From contig NC_036450.1 in the NCBI RefSeq assembly GCF_002775205.1, positions 16,635,479-16,699,478 of the forward strand: a DNA stretch of 64,000 bases, given 5' to 3'. The DNA comes from Xiphophorus maculatus. Taxonomy: Eukaryota > Chordata > Actinopteri > Cyprinodontiformes > Poeciliidae. Under the pieces are notes generated by a model. It did not search any database, had not been told where the DNA came from, and was given only the letters and a program-made list of their open reading frames with translations. The translations under genes were made by a program, and so were the position numbers. Positions 12,248-27,200 of this stretch are shown here, piece after piece; position 1 is the first letter of the stretch, and every line of letters starts with the position of its first letter.

Positions 12248-15200
12248 ATGGGAGACGACGCAGACAGCCCTCCTGAGAGGGAAATGAAGGTAAAGTCTTG
12301 TGTTGACAGATTAGCATGTGGAAGCTACTGCGTCAGTTCATTTCCTATGTTTGTGGCTAGCTTAGCCAGTGAGCGCCTTGGCTAGTTTAAAATTAGGCTT
12401 AGTTTGCCCTGACATTCTAAGTGTATTTACTAAACTACAATATTAGCATTAACTTTAATGTGTTTTACATAGTATTAGTTTAAATGCTTCTGAAGTTAAA
12501 GTAGACGATAATTTATGTTTTCTAAGTTTTTAGCTAGCTATGTGTGCTGGAACATTAGCAAAAATATTGTTTATTCATGGGATTAATAAATAACTTTGGA
12601 AAATAGTTATCCAGTTATCTCACGTATTTTCAGTGATATCAAAGTCTTGTTACCATTTCCTCCTGTGTAGTACTGGGATAGTTTTATCTTGTGGTTGTAT
12701 AACATTATTTAAATGACTATGTTTAAACTTGTGTTTACCTGTTTTCTCGTACTGGTTATTTTTTAGCGCAATATCAAAAACTGAGAGTGAAAGCATTCTT
12801 TTCTTATTGTTAAATGTTGAGCGGAAATATGTTATTAAGCACGATTTAGCTATTTATTTATATTTTTAAAATGCTAGTGGGGGATCGCCACAACAAATCT
12901 GAAAGCGAAACAATATTTCAGTGAGCCCGGCTTGGAGACTGGAGATAAACAAACGTTTAAAAACCGATTAAAAAAATCCCCCACCAAAAACAGTACTTTT
13001 AAACTCGATGAAGTTAAAGTGTATAAACTAAGCGGAAAGAAAAACCTTAACATAGCTAAATGAACCTGCATATCTTCACAGTGTTGTGGTTGGTAGCACT
13101 TGTGTTTTGCATTAAGAAGGTCCAGAGTTGAAATCCTGACCTTTGGTCCTTTTCCATTAAATGTGTCTATTCTTCCTGTGCATTCATGGGTTTTTACCCT
13201 GGCTTCGCTCCACAGTCCAAACTTATGGCTGTTAGGTTAAATGGCTTCCCTAAATTGTTCATAGGTTTGAGTGTGTGTGTGTGTGTACGTGGTTGTTTGT
13301 CCGTGTTGCCTTGCGATTTCCTGGTGACCTATCTTAAGTGTACCCTGTCTATCACCCAATGACCACTGGAGATATTCACGGGCAAACACTGTAAGGATAT
13401 GAGGGGCAGTTCAATGAACAGTTAATTCCATAAGCATCCGTTTCTGTGGCAGATTGAAGTTGAAAGTAATCTTTTAAGCCTGCCATCATATTTCTGGAAG
13501 CAACACTGGTGGCTTGAATCTGATTCGAATCTGTGTAGGAAGCTACAGATTTGGGTGATGACATCAAGGCCTTTCAACCTCAAAGATTTGGAGCTCAACG
13601 CCTGAGATAAATCTACAGAGCAGCAGAGAATACACACAGAAAGCTGATCAGCAACTCTGATATGGGGTTGATTGCAATAACTCTCCACGGATTATTGAGA
13701 AAGATGTAAATAATTTTAGGCATTCCGTTTTTTGTGCAAGTCAAAAAACTTCTCTGTTGATTGAAATTAACTTTATAATTAAACCAGCTAGGGATCTGAC
13801 TAAGTTTGGACATAGCTGTGTTGTGGTTACAAAATGATTTGTTTAAAGGTACTAAGTGGAAAGATGTACTGTAGCCGATACAGTGACATGTTGTTTGACC
13901 ATGATGTACGTAAACTTTTGTTTTGTTCTTGTTAGGATTTTCAGTTTCGACAGATGAAGAAAGTACAAGTTTTTGAGGCTGCTGAAGATATGCCAAAAGA
14001 CAGATCCAGTCTACTTACTGTTTCAAACAAATATGGCTTGACATTTGTTGGCCTTGGCCGAACATTCAAAGTGTATCTTACTTTAAATATTCTTGCTGCT
14101 GATAAAGCTGATGGGAGCTCCTACGAAGTAGGTAAGAACATGTCCAAGGAAGTTTGATTCAACATTTTTGTAATAGTGTGTTCTGAATATCATGTTGTTG
14201 AGGTGCTGAAACTGTTTTTTTTTTTTTTTTATTTATTTATTTTTTTATTGTGTTCTAGTCAAAGGTATACCAGCTCTGGTGGAAGTGACTGGGGACATGT
14301 CTTTGCACCACTTGGCTCTGAGTTGTGATGAACTCACTTTGTCAGTTTGTGGGACATCCGAGGAAACCGGTTTGTCCATCGCATTTTATGATGTCCGAAC
14401 CTTCATAAACAAGGTAACTGCTTAAATGTTTGTTGTAAAAATGCTAGCGTTAGTATTTTGTGATTAGCAAAGTAAAAAAAAAGAAGAACGAATGCGTGAC
14501 GAAACTTTGTGTGATCGCCAAGACTATTTTTTGGAAATATTTAAGCACACGTAAAGCTGTGAGAAGCACGTAAAACATAACCTTCAAATATGAAAATATG
14601 CGTTCAAAAATATCTATTTAAGCTTTTTAGCCTTTTACTTTCAGAATTTCCAGAAAAACTGTGTGAGTCATTCATTTATTTACTGATTTGTCATATTTTC
14701 TTTTGTCAGGCCAGACCACAGAAGTCACCATTTGCGTCATTGCAGCCAGCTGTGACCTCTGATGCTCTGGTTCAGGACCTGAAGTGGAACCCTGCTCAGC
14801 CTTCCATGTTGGCTGCCTGCTTGTCAGATGGCAGCATGATGATTCTTGAAGTTATAGACAGTGTCAAGATTCAGGCTCAGCTACCTGCTAACAGTGGTGT
14901 CACCTGCCGTAAGTCTAACCTGTATAAAGTTAGAAATAAATATACTTTTAATTCAGTTCATACATTATTTATACCTGTTGTTTGGCTCAGTTGCTGCTTG
15001 TTTACTTTACTCTATACAGTTAGCTGGAGTCCTAAAGGAAAGCAGGTTGCTGTGGGAAAAATGAATGCCACCGTCAGCCAGTATACACCAGTAAGTGCAT
15101 TTTATTTGCAATTATGAGATCAAATTCTTGTTTGTTTTTTTGAGAAGTGAAACTGATTAGCTTTTATTGCTCAAAAGGCTCTGGAAGAGAAGAGAATTAT

Positions 15201-18200
15201 CCCATGTCCACCTTTCTACAATTCTGATGACCCAGTCAAAGGTATAAATAGATTTATTGAAAAGGAAATTGTTTCTGCCCAGGTAGTCGTCTCCATATTG
15301 ATGAGATATATCAGGGCCCTATTTCAGAAAGCAGGGTCAACAAGCCCTGAGTAAAAGGCAGATACTTTGAATAAACCTACTTGGTTCTGTGATGCTCTGG
15401 GTTTCCTGTTCTCTGACATTTTCCTTATGCCAGGTCTCAGCTGAAATGTAGGACACTCTAAGTTTGTTCAACCAAAACACAAAAAACTACAGCAGCAAAT
15501 ACAGTTTTTACTTTATTGCTTTAGCACTGTAAATATTCCATGTTATAAACTGATTCCATTTTATTTGGTAATTTCTGATATTCTGACCAAAACTAAAACC
15601 TTTTTGACTCTTTGTTTCAAATTTTCTTGTGCAGCTCTGGATGTGCTGTGGCTTAGAACACCTGTGTTTGCAGTGGCATATGCTTATGCAGACGGGTGTC
15701 TTGAGACCCCTCCAGAGCTGGTGCTGATCTCCCTCCCTGTAAGTACCACAAAACCTCTGTTGCTCATTCGATTCATTCAATTAAATCAATTTATAGTCTT
15801 CAATATGAAACCACCCATGTTAGAAAAAAAGTGCCAGACTCCATAGCAAAACTTTGAAGAGCAGGTTATACATATCGAAAATGTCTCGTGTTTCATATAA
15901 GTTATTATGAAACTGTTTAAGGATATTGTCTAAATGACAGATGGATGAAAGCCTGTAATATAAACATGATAACTATTAATGTACATTTAAACAAACCACA
16001 AATTGGTGTCAGAACACAGTATATTGTCAGGTGTTTTTGTTTATTTATCACTGATAATTTGTAGCATGTATTTAAATTCTCCAGAAAAAGGATGAGAAAG
16101 TGGAGCCAAAGTATTTGAACTTCGGTGAGAGTGTTTTTGGCAGCTGTACAGAGCGACAGCATCACTACTTCCTCAGTCACATAGAAGACTGGTAAGTGTC
16201 AGCATCATTTTTAAGCCTACAATGAAAAAGTGTCACTTTTTACTTAAATAACTGCCCTTGTAGAATTTCATTGTCATGCTAAATTGATAGCTTTGCTGCA
16301 TCCTACTGTTGTTTTTAAAGGGATCTTATGTTAGCTGCGTCAGCGGCGTCGATTGAGGTCAGCGTGATTGCAAGACAAGATGACAGGGTATGTAACAAGA
16401 ACAGAAACAACATAAAAAAATCAAACATGTTAAATCTCTTTTGAATTTAGCTTTAGTAACATACAGTATAGCTACAGTTTAATAGGTAATACTTTTATAA
16501 CAAATTTATGTCAGATCATGATTTCTTGGTTAATGACAAGTTGTCATAACAAAGACATTTTGAATAATGTCAACTTTGTATTAAAAGTGTCATGATTTAC
16601 CTAATGACACTTTATGACAACAGTCATAAATATTCATGAAGACTTACTCATGTTCATGACAGGTGTTATGTCATGTTTATGACGGTGTCATGACAGTCTT
16701 ATTCACAGCCCGTCAAATGAAGTGTTACCGGATTTAGCATAACAGCTATAAGTGATGAGTTGCTAGAACTTGCTAATAATGATTTGTACTTTGTTCTGAT
16801 GTTTGTTGTTGTAGATGTGGGAGGTTTGGCTCCTAGAAGATGCTAGTAGAGCTGAACTTCCAGTGACGGAGACGAATGACGACACCCTGCCTCTTGGCTT
16901 AGCTATAGACTACACAAGCCAGCAGGAGATCCAAATCAGTAAGTTTTAGATTAGTCCTTATCTAAACTTTAAAATTTATAGAAATTAAATTGCTTATGTA
17001 AAGTAATATATTTAAATGAGATTGAATAATTAAAAGAAAAATACAGTTTTCACAGTACAAATCTGAAATCCTTTAGAAACCTAATTTATTTAACAAGGTA
17101 AAAAGAACTTTTCAAGAGACTGGGCCTGTTGGAAAATACCTACAAATCCACAGATTTGCAGAGGAAAGTAAAATGTACAATTAAATTCTAAATATAATTT
17201 GAACCTGATGATGCTTGAGTTCAGTTGACTTCATGCTAATGTAGTCCTATTAGTATTTCCAGTTTAAACCTAAAAAGAGCATATATTCTGATGTTGTTTA
17301 TTCCTATAATCACACTTCCTAAAAGTTGTCGTACTGAAGATATGAACTTTTGCTGTTTGATCTTATTTCTTGATTGATTTGAACTGTGTTGAATACGCCT
17401 CACCTCCACATCTCTGTGAAGTCAATGTACTGTGGTATTTAGTGGAAAGCAATTAGCATGTGCTAATTAGTACACTAATGCAAACACACATTATTTTCAA
17501 ACCACTGCTGTTATATTTATTTTCCTTTTGCTGCTAGTATAGTTACTGTTGTACATTTCTGTCATGAATAAAACAGCTGCACATTAATATGACTAAATCA
17601 TTGGAGGAAAGCATCATTAAGGGTGAGGCTGACATTGTTTTTATTTTCCTATTTTAAGCAGATGAAGCACAATGAAGTTGTATTATTAAACTAAATCAAA
17701 ACACATTCTAGACTGTTTTGTTTACTGCATTGCAGAACGACTGATGTGTCAAATATGCAGTGTTGGATTGTACATTCTCTATTGAGTAGGTTGCAATCTG
17801 CAGCATGGAAATGCATTTAGGATAATATTTTTCTGGAATTAGATTAAGAAAGTGGATTAGTGTTGATGACAAAGAAGAAACTCCACAGACAGTGGCTTGC
17901 ATTTCATCTTTGTCTAGAGGCTGAACAAAGCAACAGTAGAGTGGAGAACTTTCTAAACAAGCAGAATCACATCTCACGATGGGTGTTCATCTGCCTTTAT
18001 CGTCTGGAGGTTGACAGTGTAGGAAAGGCACACAAACAAACAGGAAAAAAAGTAATCACAGAAACAATGGTGTTTACTAACAGGAAAAAATGGAGAGGTT
18101 CTCAGAATCTATTGTTGAGTCTCCCCATTGTCTCGTAGCCTCTCAGATGTGACATGGCCAGATGTCATAATCAAAAAGAAAAGTTTCAAGGTGATAGTTG

Positions 18201-21200
18201 TGTCTGCCTCCCGCAACGAAGCGACCGTTTGTTTCACAAGTTGATCTGCAAAAGCGCTGCCTGTTACTCTCGTCTTAGAAACTCTGCAAACTATTTCTAT
18301 TTCATCTCAATTCATCTCTCGTGCAGCAATACATCACCTCTTTGTTTCATCTTCAAAATGTTTTTGCTGAACACACCTCTATTGATCAGATGAAACCGAA
18401 ATCCATCAGGCTGCTTTGTGCGCACAGCATCCACTGCAGTGCTCCGTTGCAGCGTGTGTAAAGAATAGTGATAAGCTACCGTCTCAGTGCACCGTTTCAT
18501 CCTCACCGGCCCAGTCTGGCAGACACGCACGTAGAGTTGCTGCTGCTGTCTAGTCACATCTCTACTCGTTCATGTCAAGAAGAACTTCCTCCCTGTTGAG
18601 GAAAAGAATTGCAATTTGAGCAACATTATGGCATGATTGTAGGCTCATCAAAACTTTGATCTAGAGAGAGGCATTAGGTAGGGCAGAGCAAGAAGGGAGG
18701 GGGGGAACTGCAGAGTTATCTGGGGAGAACAAATGTACTCATTAAAATGGCTCAGACGAGCTATAGGACCAAAACAAACAACAAAGCCCAGACGATCCTA
18801 ATGCAGAATACTGATGAGGTCTACTGTGTTTGTTTTTGCTGTTTCCATTTCACCCTTTTGCCTCCCAAATAGCTTAAAATGTTCTTTTGTAATCCAAAAC
18901 GATTACAATGAATTCTTTCAACAATGGTTAAAGTCTTTAGTCTATGTAGAATGCAAAATGCAAGATAGGTTTGAATATCCAAATGGAACTATGTGGAAAA
19001 GTATGAAAAAGAGCAGTAAATGTTGTGATCTCCTGAGTTTTACACTCTTTCCTGATATGTCTGTAAGCATTAATATACATTTTGACAGAAACATATTAAT
19101 ATGGGTTACGAATCCTGAATTTTGAGCCTTTGATGTTGATTTAGGCTTCATTTTTGACATTTGGGCTGCAGCCAGCACCATGCAAGATTTTTGTAAGTGT
19201 AGAGAAGTGGGTGTGAGGAGCAGAAAAGGTTTGAAGGTTTGGCAAGAAGATGGATACAGTGGGCTGTGTTTTACACAATCAAGCATCTTAAGTTTTTTTC
19301 TTTTTAAGCATGGCTGTTGAGCGCCTTTTTAAGCTAAACACTGGGCGGAAGGAGCCAAGGTCGTGAGATGAGTGTGCTGCTAACATATGAGCAAATGTTC
19401 TCATGAATTTTACACTTAAGGTGACAAAGAGCAGTTTGTCTTCATTGCGCACAGCAAGAATAACAGCTTTCCCTTTCGCTTGTAAATGTGATTAGTGTAA
19501 AGCACAAATAATTTCTCTTGTGAATCCATATAAATGTCCAGCTTTGATTAGATCTTTAATTTATTGACGCTACAGAGTGTTCCCTTGCCAAAGAGCTGTA
19601 AAGATTCCCCCTGACTCCTTGATTAGTGAAATGATGCTAAATACAGTAGAGTTGATGAGACGGAGTGGACTCCCTACATCTGAGACCGAAAGTGTTGCTT
19701 AAGAAACGTTTGATTATTTTTGTTATATTAAAACATTTTTTTTGTGGTTGTACGTTTTGTAGAATAAACGTTAATATCCGTCTCTATCTTCCCAAAGCTG
19801 ACGAGAAGACTTTGCCTCCAGCTCCCACAATGCTAATGCTGTCCACAGAGGGAGTACTCTGCCCATTCGCTCTTCTCAACCTGAATCCTGGGGTTAAGCA
19901 GCTAGTCTCACCATTTACTGCCCTCACCTTGGAAGGAGAGAGGCAGCCAAAGCCAGGTAAGACTTTTTGAAAACTGAACCGATTTGTGTTTGGATTCATT
20001 ATTTCTCTCATGATAGGATTATCTCTCTCTCTCTTTTTTTTATTCCCCAATTGACCATATGATGTTTGAAATAGGTGTTACTGAAACATTTTTCAAGCTG
20101 TTCTTTTAAGTTGTTTCAATGATGACGACCTTTAATCAAATCAAAATAATTGATCTCGTATAGACAGATGTTTACTGGAGCCTTAACACTTTTTTTTTAC
20201 AGTAGGCATAGTAAACATTGCTTTAAATTGTCACTCTTCACATTCTCTTGAATTAGTTTCTTTCCATTAAGGGTTTTAGTTCTTCCACAGATTTCAACAT
20301 TAACAATCATAGATTTAAACATTATTATATAAGCACTACATAAATAAACTGAATTGAACTGAAAATTTTGGAAAAGTTTTTGCAATAAAATTAGTTAAAC
20401 TATGACCTGCAGCAAAATATAGCTACACTGTTTGGATTGCTTAATTAATTGATTGATTAATTGATGGCCTCAGCCTGTTGTTCAGTCCATGAATGATGTC
20501 TGTATTGGGGCCAATAATATTGTTGGATTCATTTGATCACATCTCTAAACTCCACGGATTTTGTCATATCTTCTATTAAATGCATCCAATTGTATTTAAC
20601 ATTACATTGTTTTTTGTTAAACAGAAATTGTACAACTGTAAATGAAAGTTTGTGTCTCGGGTCAATTATTATCAAATTGAATCTAAAAGTTCTCATTTAC
20701 ATATGGCTATAATTCAGCTTGTGATGAGATGCACTACAAGTGTTTTTTTGTTGTTCTTTGTTTGTTTTTCTATGCACAGTTTCCTTGGCAGCCCAACCAG
20801 CCAAAACCGCTGCCTCTGCTGGATCTGCTCCAGCAGCGTTCCCAAACATTGCTCTTGCATCCGTCTCTTCTGCTTCGTCTGCTCCTGCTTCGTCTGCTCC
20901 TGCTGCATCTTCCTTGGCTGTCCCGTTCAATTTTGTTCCTACAGCTCCAGTGTCATCCTCTTCATCAGAATTTACTTTTTCAGTTCCAACCACTCATGCC
21001 ACCACCACCCTCCCTCCTGCTTTCTCCCTTGGGGGATCTGGACCTTTTAGCTCAGTATCCTCGAGCTTCTCTTTTGCTTCCAAACCTCCTTCTGAAACTC
21101 CCTCTTCTGCTTCAGCATTTTCGTTCAGCACCCCTTCCATGAAACCTGCAGCTCCAGCTCCAGCTCCAGTGTCGACCCCTCAGAGCCTTCCTCCTGCCTC

Positions 21201-24200
21201 CCTTCCTTCTGTCAAATTAAATCTAAATGACAGGTACTCAACTCTTTTTTTGTTTTACTACTCCTTTTACCGAAGCTTTCTTTTTACATTTCGGCATGAA
21301 TATGGAGATGCAAAAGTTAGTCTTTTCTTTCTTTAGATTTACATCAGGGGAGACCCCAGCACCAGCTTTCTCCTTTAACTCCACACTTCCCAAGGCTGCT
21401 GCTTCCTCTTCCAGTACAGCTAGCACCCTTTCACTCCCAGCCACGAAGCCTCCAGTTGTATTGAGTAAGGAGATGTTTGCAAACACGACTTTTTTGTTTT
21501 GATTTTTTTTTTTAAAGAAAAAATTAAATAAAAGCTTAAATTTAAACTACAATATTCCTAGCATGGGTTGTTGTTTTTAATCTATTAATTGTTTTGTCAG
21601 CCCCAGTGCGTCCAGTTCAGACAGGCACACCTCCCTCAGCTGTCCAGAAACCGGCTCCTACTACACAAGGGCGTACCCAACCTCCACAGGTACTTGTTTT
21701 TGTTGTAAAGCTCAGGCTTCATAGAGCTTGACTTTTTGCTCTGCCCAAAATTATGTCATGTCTCTTTGACTGAATATTTAATAAAAATAATTATCGAAAG
21801 AAATCTACAAAATTTAGAGACCTCTTGCAAGATTTGAACAACCTAAAGTATTTTGTCACTGTTGAAGCATATAAACAGTCCTTCACAACCATTATATTTG
21901 CTCAAGTTTAGAAGGGATCAGTTGTTTTGTAAGTGATATGGTCTGCAAAAGCACCAGAGCCCGTACTCTCGAAGATTCTCTCAGAATTATACTTTCTGCC
22001 GACGAGTCCTGGCTTAAGAGTGATTCAGTCGGCTGCTGAGAGTGACTCAGAAATTCCTCTCAGTGAGGAGGTGTAGTTGACCCCCGTTGTTAGGCGTGAC
22101 ACCGTCTTCTAGTTAACTGCCAACCTTTCATATAGTCTGTTTTTGCCGTTGTTACCTATTTGCCATGTTGTAAAAGCAGAAGCAAGTTTGGCAGTTTCTT
22201 TTTTTACCTTGTTGCTGTAGAATTGCTGGCTAATTTTATTACCATTTGGTGTCCAGTTTATTTTTCCACTTTGTACAGCTCAGTATAAACATACACAACA
22301 ATTCTGTGTTTGGGGGTTTTAAACCAGATATCGGAGCACCTGTGCAAAAACACTAATATGCTTAGATACAGATGTTTTGCAAAAAACATTCTATTAAAGT
22401 ACACAACTGGTTTGAAATTGCATCTTTTCAAAGGAATAAAGGACAAAGCTGAGTAGTAACAGTGTATAATCCCTCTTATCAATCTAGATGTGATCAGTGA
22501 AGCGATTTTTAGTGAAGATTAATTAATCAGCAAACAGAAAATTCAGTTGTTACAAAACCTTGATTTTAGTGGTTGCCACCAGCGACAAAATAATGTCACA
22601 AAGGCAAGAAAAGTGAAGCTATAATGGGTTTTGTCAAATTGTTTCTTTTTTTTTACTTAAACTGCAGTGTTTTCTAAAGCTTTGGAGAGGCTTTAAATAA
22701 TCATTTCTTGATATTATCATTATTCAGGCAACAGTTAGTATGAAGACTCTGGAGAAGCAGCTGCAGCAGAAGAAAGAATCTGATCCCATTATGACTGGTA
22801 TTTTGGAGGAGGTAAGATGCATCCTCCTGCTAATGCTGACATGTTCGAGGGTTCACTTTTTTATTGGTGACATTGTTGATGCCCAAACAATTGAAGGTAC
22901 TATTCAAACCTGGTCTGATTTCTTTTTTTTTTTTCCAATTATTATTATTATTGGCTGGAACATTATGTTGAGCTTATCTCTTACTTGAAAAATAACAGTG
23001 GGTTACCTCTCACTTTTTAATAATGACTAGACTAAGTAGATTCCTCTTGTAATTGCCTGTTATTATTTCAGTGAACAATCACCAGATGCTGATAAAGCTT
23101 TCAAAAATATGACCCATGCAGAATTATGAATGGCCTTCCACTCAAAACACTGATTATTACGTTAACTACTGTATGTTAGACAGAAAACATTGCGAGCCTC
23201 ATATTAAATCCCCAATTGTAATTATTTCAAAATAAAATACACAATAATGTGCGAAGAGACAAAAGGCACAGTCTGAATTATTTCAGCTGTGGATTATTGG
23301 AGCATTTTAGAAGTGAACAAGAACCACAATATGAGCAGTTTTTGCAATTAAAATGAAACAAAAATAATTTTTAAAAACTGCTGTTTTTGAACTAATGGAG
23401 AAATGTCTCAAATTTGAGTTTGCTAACTTTTTTCAGGTACAGCCCCAGTCAAAAATTGGGATCATCTACTGTAGTTGACCGACCTTACCATGTCAATGTT
23501 TCAATTCTTATTGTGATACGGACAATGCTTTGATGCAAAGTCCATGACATGAAATGAACAAGGACAAATGGACTCTATCAGTTCTGTTAAAATCAGTGGT
23601 AAAATATCCAGCAACGATTATGTCAGAAGCTTCTTGAGGTCTATAGCAAGTGGGTGTTTTTTTTTTTTTGCTCACTGCTAAACATCATTTCAGCAAACAT
23701 TAGTGGGGGGTGAATATGCATATTTAGGGCTATGTGTGTAATTTTTAAATTGTGTGAATAGAAAAAAAAATGCAATAAATTCCAACTTCTGCACCCTCTT
23801 TTAAAGTTTGTTGAAGCTGTTTGTTGCATTTTTAAAAATTAAAATAAAAGTAACATTTATGACAAAGATGAGAGTAGGAAACATTCTATTGAGATTATAA
23901 ATCACTGAGAACAGTTACAAAATGTGAGTTAAAATCAAATAAGAAAGTTGGTAATAAACTTAAAATGTTTTTTCTTTCATTTTTGTGCTTTAAGTCTTTT
24001 AGGTTAGTCAGTTATCAGCTTGTAAAGGAGTCTATACTCAAACGTTTTTGGAAAATCTGTAAATGTTTCATAACATCGCTGTATTTTATAAATACATGTT
24101 CTAGATCTATAATATAATTGGTAAAACTGCTCTAATACACAGTAGAAATGAAATGTTTTTGGCCTGTCGTCAGATTGCACACTTCCAGAAGGAGTTAGAT

Positions 24201-27200
24201 GACCTGAAATCGCGCAGCACAAAAGCTGACTTTAAGGTTGGTACTAACGACGGGATGAAGGATCTGAGAAAAGAATCTGAAGACCTTCACATCTTCACCC
24301 TGGAAATAAAGGAAACCACTGAGGTAACACTGTGTTTAATAAAAATTATTGCTCAAAAACAACTTGAGTTGATCTAAAGCCACAAGATCTAGCTCAAATT
24401 TATTACTCACACAAAAAATGATAGTGGTTATATTTATTTTTAAAGTTTCCTTTTGAAGAAAATATTTTAAGTGAATGTTTTGTTTTGCATTTTTTTACAT
24501 TAAAAGAATTTAGTAAAACATTGTATGTACTATTCATCAAAGCATACTGTAACGCTTATTATTAATTGCAAAATCAGATGCTGCCTGCACTCTGGCAGCT
24601 CCACAGCAACTAAAAGATCCCTTTTTGTGTTCCATTTTCGTAACCTTAATTTGCAAAAAGACTAAGTGAAGACCAAGAAAAATAATTGAAGTTGACATCA
24701 ATCATTTTCTTTCTTCTGATTTCAAAGTCTCTCCATGGGGACATTGGGACGCTGAAGACCACTTTAATTGAAGGCTTTGCTGGGGCAGAGGAAGCCAAAA
24801 CGCAGAGCGAGTTGAGCAAAGACAAAAATTACAGACAGCTGCTGTACAAAAAGTCTCTAGATCCACGCAGCGAAGAACAGCTCAAGGTGAGATGTGCAGT
24901 AAAATATTAACTAATGCCACAGTTGTAGTATTACTAAGTATTTATGAGTCATGTAAAAAAAATTACCTGCCTGTTCCCCTCCAAAAAATGTGGTGGATTT
25001 GTTTTTTCTAACTCAGGAAATTCGCAGACTTTACCAGTATGTCACATCTGCTGTGGAAGACGTTAATGACGTCTTAGACGTGGAATGGGAAAAACACCTG
25101 GAGAAGAAGAAGAAGCAGAAGTGAGTCTAAAGCCTAACAGATGATCCCACCAGCATTTTAAAATCTCTGAATACTTAGAATATTGTGTTTGCTTATTGTT
25201 TCTTTACAGACACATGGTTGTTCCTGGACGGGAGGGTCTTTTCACTACACTGTCCAACAACATCTATATCATCAACCAGCAAAAGAACCGACTGGACCAG
25301 CTGGTTCAGGAGCTCACATCACTGCGCCTTTACAGTAAAAATGCTGCTCCTTCCATTAGCCAGAACATTGCAACTGGATCTACAGCTGCTGGGTAAATAA
25401 AAGGATTGGGCAGAGAGTTACGCTTGTATTTAGGATGTATAATCTGCAACATTTTATTGGTTCCATAGTTACATTTTTACAACTAATATAAAGAATTTGA
25501 ATACTTTCCAAATCCATACGAGTATCAAAAAAAAAGATAATTAAGAATATAAAATGCTTTTATTTCCAGACTGCAATCACTATCAGGTTTTCCTAAAATA
25601 TTACATTTTCTTTAAAATTGGCTCTTAACTTTAATGGTTTAGCTTTTGTGGAAGTTCATATACTTATCAAGTTGTATGGACAGACTTTACTATTTTAATA
25701 AACAAAATTGTTGGAAATCAACTTAGAACAAAAAGTCATTGCTTCAATTGTGCACTTTTTATGTTGTTTCTAAATTTCAGATGAAACTTCTCTGACTCCA
25801 AGTCAGAGGACATTCTCAAATTTGGACCCCAAAATATATTACTTTTCTACAAAGATTTCAGCTTCCATACAGTTAAGAACAGCAATGCTTATTACTCCAG
25901 CAGATTTAAATGTAAAAATGTAATTCAACCAAGAAATTTGTTTCTGATAGAAAATGAAACCAATTTTTCTTTAAAGATAAGAAAAACCCTTTAAGAGTTT
26001 CAATTTTTGTTATGAAGAAGTGAGATATCCAAAAACTTTTAGCACTCGGCATTCAATTAACAAAATGTCAATGTTCACAAACTTGACTTTATTACTGTTA
26101 ACGTTGTTTTTAAAGGCAGATTTAAAAAAAAAAGATGTGTGTGTGTTAGCAGGGTGGCATTTAGTCCACCCTGCTACCAGAGACATTGTGGTGCTTTCGG
26201 TCTTCGACTAAAAGTAATTCTAGCTAAATTATGTTTTTTCTCTGTTTTCATAGTTTTGAAAATGAGCTTGAGAGTTTAAAGGATGCATTCCTGAAAGCCA
26301 GGCTGGATGTTACTCCACCTAAAGTCAAAGCCAGATCTTCAGGTATTTCCCAGTTTTATTTAATATAAAGTCATGAACAATATTTGAATATTTTAAAACA
26401 CTGGCATTATGTTTTTATCAGCAGTCAAGATATCACCAATTAAACAGTCCCAACTTCGCAATTTCCTCTCAAAGGGACAGATGCCTCCTGTACGCTCAAC
26501 TGCACCAGGTACTTTCATTTTAGATAGTTGCATGCAATTTGAAAATCTTTGCTTTCATTTATGTGAAAGTCTGAACAAACACCCAGATGTGTATAAGAAT
26601 GAATAACTTTCAAACAGAGTGAAAAAAGTTACTGCAAAGTAATTGTTTTTTTTTTTTTACTTTTTATTCCCCATTGTAGCCAACTTGTCTCGGTCAGCGT
26701 TCCTTTCCCCAAAATACTATGAGGACCTGGATGATGCAAGCTCAACGTCCTCTCTGTCCCAGTCCTTGGAGCCTCACCCGTCTCACTTGGACCAGGAAGA
26801 GGAAGAACTACAACCACTACAGCCCCCAGCTGTGACAGCGTTATCCACCCCCCGCCACCCCACTGTTGTAAGGACCCCGTCTATCCAACCAGGCTTTGGA
26901 GGCATTCAGTCCACCCCGCTACCAAAGATTCACTCAGCACCATCTTTGGGTTTTGGACTGAGCCCTATTCCCAGTCCTGGTAATTATATACTGCCTGCTT
27001 ATTATCGAGTTCAAATTGCTAAAATAATAAACTGGATTCTTTTAGAGTTTTCCATCTTTCATATTAAATAAAGCTGTCACTTTTAACAGTAAAATTACTT
27101 ACCATCATATGTGCTGCTTTTATGTTTTAGTTCCAACTAATAAAATCAATCTCAGTGGGGCTGACAGCACTGCTCTTGCCACAAAGACGGTAAAACATGG

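Larger units (their letters stand above)
12248..19956 (+). other. nup214: nup214 segment: N-terminal beta-propeller (exons 1-11, residues 1-429)
   Basis: Exons 1-11 encode about 429 residues, matching the seven-bladed propeller and its C-terminal extension in the human protein, the region known to bind the DEAD-box helicase DDX19/Dbp5. Diagnostic stretches are [13 protein letters not shown] in exon 2, [13 protein letters not shown] in exon 5, [14 protein letters not shown] residues in exon 8, [14 protein letters not shown] in exon 10, and [19 protein letters not shown] followed by LEGERQPK in exon 11. The first coding exon supplies only 14 codons and is followed by a 1.65-kb intron; intron 10 (16939-19797) is the longest of the gene at about 2.9 kb and shows no recognisable feature. 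Confidence 0.9.

Noticed and set aside
13422..13996. Antisense frames of 88 and 127 codons at the 5' side of nup214
   Set aside because: They lie in nup214 intron 1 and run over exon 2 in antisense; no similarity recognised.
20697..21142. Several alternative-frame and antisense frames of 64 to 137 codons
   Set aside because: They overlap nup214 exon 12, whose Ala/Ser/Pro-rich code opens other frames. None shows homology.
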